Shown here: positions 1-5,098 of the stretch, piece after piece | How positions within the stretch are numbered: position 1 is the stretch's first letter | Layout: each line of letters starts with the position of its first letter | Source of the DNA: an uncultured Collinsella sp. | GTDB taxonomy: Bacteria; Actinomycetota; Coriobacteriia; Coriobacteriales; Coriobacteriaceae | NCBI GenBank assembly: GCA_902478985.1 | Contig: CABSNH010000083.1 | Coordinates: 1-6,783 of the forward strand | Direction of reading: 5' to 3' | Length of the DNA stretch: 6,783 bases | Notes under the pieces: generated by a model | What the model was told of the DNA's origin: nothing | Databases searched by the model: none | The model's input: the letters and a program-made list of their open reading frames with translations, nothing else | Program-made: the position numbers and the translations under genes

Positions 1-48
1 TCTACACCCTAGAGTTCGTCGGCAGCGTCAGATGTGTATAAGAGACAG
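1..48 (+). other. Untrimmed Illumina Nextera adapter (non-genomic)
   Basis: Positions 16-29 read TCGTCGGCAGCGTC and 30-48 read AGATGTGTATAAGAGACAG. Together they are exactly the Nextera Read 1 transposase adapter; the second part is the 19-bp Tn5 mosaic end. Positions 1-7 (TCTACAC) match the 3' end of the Illumina P5 sequence. The intervening octamer at 8-15, CCTAGAGT, sits precisely where the i5 index belongs; from memory it is Nextera XT index S516. This is library-construction sequence left on the contig end, not a biological transposon end. Genomic sequence starts at 49. Confidence 0.98.
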
Positions 49-69
49 GCGCTGACCTTTCGGTCGCGC
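49..69 (-). terminator. GNRA-capped hairpin, possible ileS terminator cut by the contig end
   Basis: On the minus strand the bases read GCGCGACC-GAAA-GGTC-A-GCGC. This is an 8-bp stem with one bulged A, closed by a GAAA (GNRA-type) tetraloop. It lies about 80 bases after the ileS stop and ends exactly at the adapter junction. Any U-tract that would make it a Rho-independent terminator would fall in the missing genomic sequence. The hairpin itself is seen directly; the terminator role is inferred. Confidence 0.4.
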
Positions 70-117
70 CCTTGAAATTGAACGTCAGATTGTCCAAATG
101 CGGCCCGCGCAGCGTCG

Positions 118-152
118 GTAGGTTACGGCGTTCTACGAACGCCGTAACCTAC
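118..152 (-). repeat. Perfect 16-bp palindrome with 3-nt loop spanning the ileS stop codon
   Basis: GTAGGTTACGGCGTTC (118-133) and GAACGCCGTAACCTAC (137-152) are exact inverted repeats separated by TAC. The minus-strand 5' arm contains the ileS TAG stop codon (149-151). No T-run follows on either strand, so it is not a textbook intrinsic terminator. It may be a 3'-end stabilising structure, a transcription-end signal of another kind, or a short interspersed palindromic element. The bases AGCGTCGG occur directly on both sides (111-118 and 155-162). Confidence 0.8.
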
Positions 153-2950
153 AAAGCGTCGGCGCAGCGCTTGCAGATATGCGCGTGGCCGTTGTACTCG
201 CCGACGGTGGTGCGATAGTTCCAGCAACGGTCGCAGCACTCGCCCTCGGCAGCCTCAATAGCAACGGAAAGCTCGTCGCCCTTGGTCAGCTCAACATCGG
301 AGACGATGTAGAACTCGGCCAGGTCGACGGCTTTGTCACCGGTCAGCAGCGCGTACATCTCGGCGGGAACGACCGCCTTGACGCGGACCTGCTGGCTCTT
401 AGTGAAGGTGCCGGCAGAACGGGCATCCTCAAGGGCCTTGGTCACGGCGCTACGGAGCTCGAGCGAAGCCTCGAGCACGCCCTCAAACTCATTGGCCTCG
501 TCGACCGTGATGGGCGACTTGTACCAATCGAGCAGCGCGGCGTACTTCTGGTGATCGACGCAGCCGGCGGGCGCATAGGCCATGGCCTCGTCGACCGTGT
601 AGGACAGGATCGGCTGCAGGTCGCGCATGAGCATCGAGAAGAGCTCGGCCAGCACGGTTTGGGCGCTGCGGCGCTCGAGAGAGCCGGGCTTCTCGCAGTA
701 CAGACGGTCCTTCAGGGCGTCGAGATACACGTTGGAGAGCTCGGTAACCACAAAGTCGTAAAGCGCACGGTAGGCGCGCGGGAACTCGTAGCTGGCGTAG
801 GCATCGTCGACCTCGGCCTGGACCTGGGTCAGACGGGCAACCATGAGCTTGTCGAGCGGCAGCAGGTCGGCAAAGGCGACGCCGTCGGTCTCGGGCTCAA
901 ACTGACCCTCGAGCTCGGAGAGCAAGAAGCGCAGCGTGTTGCGGAAACGACGATAGGCATCGGACGTACGAGCGAGAATCTCATGGTCGATGGAGACGTC
1001 GGAGCTGGTGTCGACGGAGGCAACCCAGAGACGGATGATGTCAGCGCCCATCTCGTCGCAGACCTTGTTGGGGTCGATGACGTTGCCGAGCGACTTGGAC
1101 ATCTTGCGGCCCTGGCCATCGAGCGTGAAGCCCTGCGAGACGACCGCCTTGTACGGAGCATGGCCGTTGGCACCCACCGAGGTGAGCAGCGAGCTCTGGA
1201 ACCAACCGCGGTGCTGGTCGGAGCCCTCGAGATACACGTCAGCCGGGTACTCAAGCTCGGGGCGATACTCGCATACGGCCTTCCAAGACACGCCGGAGTC
1301 CCACCACACGTCGAGGATGTCCTTATCGGCCTTGAGGTGATGGCCGCCGCACTTGGGGCAGACGCAGGCCTCGCCCAGGTAGCTCTCGGGAGCGTCGGTG
1401 AACCAGGCGTCGGAGCCCTTCTCATGGAAGAGCTTGATGACGGCGTCGAGCGTGGCATCGTTCATGACCTTCTCGCCGCAGTCGGCGCAGGTGTAGCTGG
1501 GGATAGGCACGCCCCAGTTGCGCTGACGGCTGATGCACCAGTCGGGACGCTGCTCGACCATGGCACCGATGCGGTTGGCCGCGTGGGCCGGATACCACTT
1601 GACGTTCTCGCGGACCTCTTTGCCAGCCTGCTCGCGCAAACCGGTCTTGTCCATCGAGACAAACCACTGGTCAGTAGCACGGAAGAGCACCGGGTGCTTG
1701 CAGCGCCAGCAGTGCGGATAGCTGTGCGTGATCTTCTTCTCGAGGACCAGGGTGCCGCGCTCGCGCAGGAACTCGATGATATGCGGGTTGGCCTCATCGG
1801 TATCCATACCGCTGAAGGGACCACCGGTGCCAAACTCCTCGCCGGTGTAGAACTTGCCGTCGTCATCGACCGGCATGCAGATGTCGGTGATGCCCTCCTT
1901 GAGGCAGGCAAAGTAGTCGTCGACGCCGTGGCCGGGCGAGTTGTGGACGATACCGGTACCGTCGTCGACACCGACGTAATCGGCCAGCAGTGCCACGCCC
2001 TCAACACCGTCAAAGATCGGCTGCTTGTAGTGGATGTGGTGGAAGGTCTCGGCGGGAACCACATAGGGCTTGCCGTCGATCATAACCGGGGTGTACTCCC
2101 AGCCAAACTCCTCGCAGCACTTGGGAGCCAGGTCCTCGAGCATGACCTCGGCACGGCCATCGTGCTCAACGGCGACATAGGCGGCGCCGGGCTTAAGGGA
2201 AACGGCCTGGTCAGAGGGGATGGTCCACGGCGTGGTCGTCCAGATGATAAAATCGACCGGGCCGTCGAAGTTCTCGAGACCGGCGGGCTTGGAGGTCATC
2301 TCAAAGCGCACGAAAATGGAGGGGCTCGTCTCGTCGGAGTACTCGATCTCGGCCTCGGCCAGCGCGGTGTGGCAGTGCTTGCACCAGTGAACCGGCTTGT
2401 GGCCGCGATAGATCATGCCCTTATCGAACATGGCCTTGAAGACCTCGATGTCGGCGGCATCATGCTGGTGATAGAGCGTCAGATAGGGGTTGTCCCAGTC
2501 GCCGAGCACGCCCAGACGACGGAAACCGGCCTTCTGAAGCTCGATGTTCTCGACAGCGAACTTATTGCAAAGCTCGCGGATCTTAGCCGTGGAGGTCTGG
2601 TTGAACTTCTCGGTGCCGAGCTTCTCCTCGACCTTATGCTCGATCGGCTGGCCGTGGCAGTCCCAACCGGGAACATAGGGAACCTCATAGCCCTGCATCA
2701 TCCAGTAACGGTTGATCATGTCCTTGGAGATCTTGTTCATGGCGTGGCCGATGTGGATCGGACCGTTGGCGTACGGAGGGCCGTCGTGCAGCACGAACTT
2801 CTTGTGACCCTCGTTCTTCTTCAGAACCTGCTCGTAGACCTTGTTGTCCTGCCAGTCCTTGAGTCGCTTGGGCTCGGACTTGGAAAGACCGGCACGCATG
2901 GGAAAACCGGTCTTGGGCAGATTCATCGTCTGCTTGTACTCGTTTGCCAC
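149..2950 (-). CDS. ileS: Isoleucyl-tRNA synthetase (IleS), complete
   Basis: Cytoplasmic class I aminoacyl-tRNA synthetase that activates isoleucine with ATP and charges tRNA-Ile. It also edits misactivated valine. Visible motifs, numbered from the GTG start, are the HIGH signature at 66-69, the GWDCHG segment that begins the CP1 insertion, the editing-site threonine-rich motif WTTTPWT (237-243), the editing motif GHGVDDY (340-346), DVWWDSG, and KMSKS at 616-620. The C-terminal zinc finger has two CxxC pairs (906/909 and 926/929). At 933 aa it matches the usual bacterial length (about 930-940). The frame is open 35 codons further upstream, but that extension overlaps the T-box antiterminator and terminator. 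The GTG at 2950 has a good Shine-Dalgarno (GAAAGGGG) 4 bases upstream and gives the expected N-terminus MANEYKQTMNLPKTGFPM; an internal ATG at 2926 is the only serious alternative. The gene is a single unit behind its own leader, and its stop codon lies inside a perfect palindrome. Confidence 0.97.
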   Translation of the reverse strand: MANEYKQTMNLPKTGFPMRAGLSKSEPKRLKDWQDNKVYEQVLKKNEGHKKFVLHDGPPYANGPIHIGHAMNKISKDMINRYWMMQGYEVPYVPGWDCHGQPIEHKVEEKLGTEKFNQTSTAKIRELCNKFAVENIELQKAGFRRLGVLGDWDNPYLTLYHQHDAADIEVFKAMFDKGMIYRGHKPVHWCKHCHTALAEAEIEYSDETSPSIFVRFEMTSKPAGLENFDGPVDFIIWTTTPWTIPSDQAVSLKPGAAYVAVEHDGRAEVMLEDLAPKCCEEFGWEYTPVMIDGKPYVVPAETFHHIHYKQPIFDGVEGVALLADYVGVDDGTGIVHNSPGHGVDDYFACLKEGITDICMPVDDDGKFYTGEEFGTGGPFSGMDTDEANPHIIEFLRERGTLVLEKKITHSYPHCWRCKHPVLFRATDQWFVSMDKTGLREQAGKEVRENVKWYPAHAANRIGAMVEQRPDWCISRQRNWGVPIPSYTCADCGEKVMNDATLDAVIKLFHEKGSDAWFTDAPESYLGEACVCPKCGGHHLKADKDILDVWWDSGVSWKAVCEYRPELEYPADVYLEGSDQHRGWFQSSLLTSVGANGHAPYKAVVSQGFTLDGQGRKMSKSLGNVIDPNKVCDEMGADIIRLWVASVDTSSDVSIDHEILARTSDAYRRFRNTLRFLLSELEGQFEPETDGVAFADLLPLDKLMVARLTQVQAEVDDAYASYEFPRAYRALYDFVVTELSNVYLDALKDRLYCEKPGSLERRSAQTVLAELFSMLMRDLQPILSYTVDEAMAYAPAGCVDHQKYAALLDWYKSPITVDEANEFEGVLEASLELRSAVTKALEDARSAGTFTKSQQVRVKAVVPAEMYALLTGDKAVDLAEFYIVSDVELTKGDELSVAIEAAEGECCDRCWNYRTTVGEYNGHAHICKRCADAL

Positions 2951-2962
2951 GGTACCCCTTTC
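2951..2962 (-). promoter_or_regulatory. ileS ribosome binding site that decides the GTG start
   Basis: The minus strand reads GAAAGGGG-tacc-GTG, a purine-rich Shine-Dalgarno 4 bases from a GTG codon. This supports translation from 2950 rather than from the longer open frame that begins inside the riboswitch. GGGTACC at 2957-2951, which carries most of the Shine-Dalgarno, is complementary to GGTGCCC at 2993-2987, so the site could be masked in the leader RNA. Confidence 0.85.
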
Positions 2963-2993
2963 ATGTCGTGGGCGCGCACGCCCTCTGGGCACC

Positions 2994-3030
2994 AAAAAAG
3001 CGCCCGTCCCTGCAAGCTGGGACGAAGCGC
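2994..3030 (-). terminator. T-box regulated intrinsic terminator
   Basis: On the minus strand, GCGCTTCGTCCC (3030-3019) pairs with GGGACGGGCGC (3010-3000) to give an 11-bp stem with one bulged U and an 8-nt loop, followed directly by six T (2999-2994). The 5' arm reuses CTTCGTCCC, which the antiterminator needs, so the two structures exclude one another as in other transcriptional T-boxes. It is predicted to stop ileS transcription when tRNA-Ile is charged. Confidence 0.93.
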
Positions 3031-3300
3031 CACAAAACGGGCTGTGCGCCCGCAAAAGCTCTTCGCTTAACCACCCAGCTTAGATGCCCTCGCCCGCGTA
3101 TTCGCGCGCTCGCATCCGTTACTCGGCTGGCCTGTATCGACGACCATCTCGGCGATGTCTACTAAGACGTGCCTATGCGGCTCGTCCGTTGGGACCGCAG
3201 CTCCGGGGTGATTTTCATCGGTCGCATGCACGGGCTCTCAGCGCTCCCCGCTCTCTGTAGCATGCGGACGGCCGACTACTCGTCCCCATCAACGCTTATG
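2994..3300 (-). ncRNA. Isoleucine-specific T-box riboswitch leader of ileS
   Basis: T-box leaders bind a cognate tRNA; an uncharged acceptor end stabilises an antiterminator and lets transcription proceed. Stem I runs about 3287-3191. It has a basal helix GGGAC/GTCCC, the AGTA (3280-3277) facing GAA (3216-3214) of the specifier loop, an upper helix GTCGG/CCGAT, a GCATGC/GCATGC helix, the AGAGAG bulge (3256-3251), and a distal arm CGGG/CCCG containing CTGAGAGCCC. The specifier triplet is ATC (3212-3210), followed by the typical purine A, and reads as an isoleucine codon matching the downstream ileS. The antiterminator spans 3080-3015: AGCTGGG pairs with CCCAGCT and GCGAAG with CTTCGT, leaving a 7-nt bulge TGGTTAA (3073-3067) whose TGGT complements the tRNA-Ile ACCA end. 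The competing terminator is listed separately. The bulge departs from the usual TGGNACC. Confidence 0.93.
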
Positions 3301-3306
3301 CGGTGT

Positions 3307-3315
3307 ATGCTAGCA
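3307..3315 (-). promoter_or_regulatory. Probable ileS promoter, extended -10
   Basis: The minus strand reads TGCTAGCAT, an extended -10 (TGn followed by TAGCAT, 4 of 6 bases matching TATAAT). The expected start near 3300 lies about 10-15 bases before T-box Stem I, which is the right place for a leader of this class. No convincing -35 is present at 16-18 bp spacing, as tolerated for extended -10 promoters. Supported by position and motif only. Confidence 0.55.
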
Positions 3316-3345
3316 CGTTCCGCGCCGGCGAAAAACCCTCAACAC

Positions 3346-3402
3346 TGGTTTTATACGTTCGAAATTTCTCGCTATTACAGCCCTGCTCTAGGAGCAAAAT
3401 AC
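3346..3402 (+). promoter_or_regulatory. Candidate promoter region of the dehydrogenase gene
   Basis: This is an AT-richer patch upstream of the plus-strand gene. Two weak -10 candidates are visible: TTTTAT at 3349-3354 preceded by TGG (extended type), and CAAAAT at 3395-3400. Neither has a good -35. Between them lies a small inverted repeat, TGCTC-TAG-GAGCA (3384-3396), which could be an operator half-site pair or a transcript hairpin. No choice between these can be made from sequence alone. Confidence 0.3.
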
Positions 3403-3436
3403 CTGAAAGCACTCTATCGAACGAAAGAAGGTTGCT

Positions 3437-4519
3437 ATGCGCACGATTGGAATGAGCGACTACACCGTTGGCGAGGATTGCTTTGACGAGCTGCCCGCCG
3501 CACTGGCGGAGTACGGCGCGACAAAGGTCGCGATCATCGGTGGCAAGCGGGCACTGGCCGCAGCACTTCCCGGTATCGAAGCTGCGCTGGCAGGTACCGA
3601 CGTCGAGATTCTGGAGACGCGCGTCTACGGTACCAACAGTACGCGTGCCAATATCGCCAAGGTCGTGAACTCCCCTGCCTGCCAGGAAGCCGACGTGCTC
3701 ATTGCCTGTGGCGGCGGCAAGGCGCTCGATACCGTGAAGACGGCGGCCATCGAGCTCAAGAAGATCGTCTTCACGGTCCCGACGATCTGTTCCAACTGCT
3801 CCGCCGCGACCGCCATTGCCGTTGTCTACAATGACGACGGCTCGCTCGAGGGCTATTCGTACCCCAACCGCCCCGCGCACATCTTCATCAACCCCAAGAT
3901 CATCGCCGAGGCTCCGGCGGAGTACTTCTGGGCCGGCGTGGGCGATGCCCTGTCCAAGCAGCCCGAGGTCGAGTACGCCACAAGCGCCGGCAACCTGGAG
4001 CACACCGCCGGGCTTGGCCTGGCACTCGCCCACACCTGCTCCGAGCCGCTATTTACCTATGGCGTCCAGGGTCTTGAGGACGTGCGCCAGAACCTGTCGA
4101 GCGAGGCCGTCAAGCAGATCGCGCTCGATATCGTGGTCAACACGGGCTATGTCTCGAACCTGACCAACCAGAACGATTACTACTACAACTCAAGTGTGGC
4201 GCACGCGTTCTACAACGCCACCTGCAGCATTCCGCGTGAGGGCACCTACCTGCACGGCGAGGTCGTAAGCCTGGGCGTGCTCGCGCTGTTTGCCTATACG
4301 GGCGATACCGAAAACCTTGAGCGCTACGCCGCCTTTAACAAGCAGATGGGACTGCCCGTGACGCTTGAGCAGGTCGGGCTTTCCGAGGCCGACATCCCGG
4401 CGCTGTGTGATTATGCGCACGCCACCAACGAGTGGAAGCAGGGCAACCCGGAGCCCTTCACCGACGAGAAGTTCGCCGCCGCCATCAAGACCGCCAACGC
4501 CTACGGCCACACGCTCTAG
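3437..4519 (+). CDS. Iron/zinc-containing alcohol dehydrogenase family protein (glycerol dehydrogenase-like)
   Basis: A 360-aa NAD(P)-dependent oxidoreductase of the group III (iron-containing) alcohol dehydrogenase superfamily, close to the GldA/YbdH type. The N-terminal dinucleotide-binding part has the strand VAIIGGKRAL near residues 31-40 and the GGGKALDT motif (92-99) that contacts the cofactor pyrophosphate. The C-terminal helical domain carries the three expected metal ligands: Asp170 (GVGDALSK), His256 (VAHAFYN) and His273 (LHGEVV), spaced almost as in characterised glycerol dehydrogenases. Length is normal, with no signal peptide or membrane segment, so it is cytoplasmic. The ATG has AAAGAAGG (3424-3431) 5 bases upstream. 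It is transcribed divergently from ileS and ends in its own terminator, so it is probably monocistronic. Family membership is secure. The substrate (glycerol, a 2-hydroxy/2-oxo acid as for YbdH, or another alcohol) cannot be told, so no gene symbol is given. Confidence 0.92.
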   Translation: MRTIGMSDYTVGEDCFDELPAALAEYGATKVAIIGGKRALAAALPGIEAALAGTDVEILETRVYGTNSTRANIAKVVNSPACQEADVLIACGGGKALDTVKTAAIELKKIVFTVPTICSNCSAATAIAVVYNDDGSLEGYSYPNRPAHIFINPKIIAEAPAEYFWAGVGDALSKQPEVEYATSAGNLEHTAGLGLALAHTCSEPLFTYGVQGLEDVRQNLSSEAVKQIALDIVVNTGYVSNLTNQNDYYYNSSVAHAFYNATCSIPREGTYLHGEVVSLGVLALFAYTGDTENLERYAAFNKQMGLPVTLEQVGLSEADIPALCDYAHATNEWKQGNPEPFTDEKFAAAIKTANAYGHTL

Positions 4520-4528
4520 GCCTAGCCC

Positions 4529-4569
4529 AAAACCACCACAAGGGAGCAGCAACCTTATGGTGGTTTTTT
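4529..4569 (+). terminator. Rho-independent terminator at convergent gene ends
   Basis: AAAACCACCA (4529-4538) pairs with TGGTGGTTTT (4558-4567), 10 bp with a 19-nt loop, and the T-run continues to 4569. It lies 9 bases after the dehydrogenase stop. Its T-tract runs into the TAA stop of the opposing DUF523 gene (4568-4570). On the minus strand the same stem is followed by only four T, so it may act in both directions but is better oriented for the plus-strand gene. A second inverted repeat, GGAGCA (4543-4548)/TGCTCC (4572-4577), interleaves with it. Confidence 0.85.
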
Positions 4570-5023
4570 ATTGCTCCAGCATGTTGGGGTCGAACTCGCT
4601 TGCCGGAATGACGCGGTAGCCGTGACGCAGCAACAGATCGGCAAAAACACCGTTGCCCGCGGTGAGCGTACCGCTAAAGGTGCCGTCGTAGATGCGACCC
4701 GCGCCGCACGAGGGACTGCGGTCCTGCAAGACGCACGCAGCGATCTCTTCCGGCCCGCCCGCTTGCTCGCACATATCGAGCGCACGTTGGGCACCCAGGC
4801 GAAACTCTCGATCGACCGAGACGCCCTCGCAGGTACGGACCTCGCCGTTCACAATCTCGGACGGCTTGCGCGGCGTGGACAGCCCGCCAAAGACCTCGGG
4901 ACACACCAAGAGGACCTCGGTCCCCGTACGCTCGCAGGCCTCGACCAGGTCGCGACGGTAATTATCGAGTCCGTTGTACTTGCAGCTCTCTCCCAACAAG
5001 CAGGCGCTCACCACGATCTTCAT
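4568..5023 (-). CDS. DUF523 family protein
   Basis: A small cytoplasmic protein of 151 aa that belongs to the DUF523 family, whose biochemical role is not established. Family signatures visible are the N-terminal SACLLG with Cys8, then Cys14 in CKYNG, CPEVFGGLSTPR (Cys41), and CVLQDRSPSCG (Cys97, Cys106) in the second half, followed by the GVFADLLLRHGYRV tail. The repeated conserved cysteines suggest metal or thiol chemistry, which is inference. The ATG at 5023 is chosen because GGGAGG (5036-5031) lies 7 bases upstream; an in-frame ATG at 5038 overlaps that Shine-Dalgarno and is unlikely. The gene follows ftsH in the same direction, with only the ftsH hairpin between them, and converges on the dehydrogenase gene. 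Confidence 0.9.
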   Translation of the reverse strand: MKIVVSACLLGESCKYNGLDNYRRDLVEACERTGTEVLLVCPEVFGGLSTPRKPSEIVNGEVRTCEGVSVDREFRLGAQRALDMCEQAGGPEEIAACVLQDRSPSCGAGRIYDGTFSGTLTAGNGVFADLLLRHGYRVIPASEFDPNMLEQ

Positions 5024-5040
5024 ACATATCCCTCCCATAC

Positions 5041-5077
5041 AAAACGCCCCATTTGAGATAGAAACTCAAATGGGGCG
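5041..5077 (-). terminator. Perfect 13-bp hairpin after ftsH, terminator or attenuator
   Basis: On the minus strand CGCCCCATTTGAG (5077-5065) pairs perfectly with CTCAAATGGGGCG (5057-5045) around a 7-nt loop, then TTTTGT. The U-run is short (four). It begins about 20 bases after the ftsH stop. On the plus strand no T-run follows. The Shine-Dalgarno of the DUF523 gene starts 4 bases after the T-run, so a fully efficient terminator would leave that gene without a transcript unless a promoter lies upstream of or within the hairpin. Confidence 0.8.
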
Positions 5078-5098
5078 ATTGGCACTGCGCAACGAGCC

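Noticed and set aside
30..48. The mosaic-end sequence as evidence of a real Tn5/IS50-type transposon.
   Set aside because: It is joined to the Nextera spacer, an index and the P5 tail, which occur only in sequencing libraries.
2951..3055. N-terminal extension of IleS by 35 codons.
   Set aside because: It overlaps the T-box antiterminator and terminator, its sequence is unlike IleS N-termini, and a GTG with a good Shine-Dalgarno is present at 2950.
179..3070. A very long open reading frame on the plus strand opposite ileS (about 960 codons).
   Set aside because: It is antisense to a certain ileS. Its product is a low-complexity Leu/Val/Gly/Asp-rich string with no recognisable motif, as expected when the reverse complement of GC-biased codons lacks stops. 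It also runs into the T-box.
3068..3436. Small plus-strand open frames in the region between ileS and the dehydrogenase (for example 3169-3486).
   Set aside because: They lie across the T-box leader or run into the dehydrogenase gene in another frame, lack ribosome sites and show no protein-like composition.
5024..5038. Alternative DUF523 start five codons upstream.
   Set aside because: That ATG overlaps the GGGAGG ribosome site that serves the ATG at 5023, and the family begins at MKIVVSACLLG.
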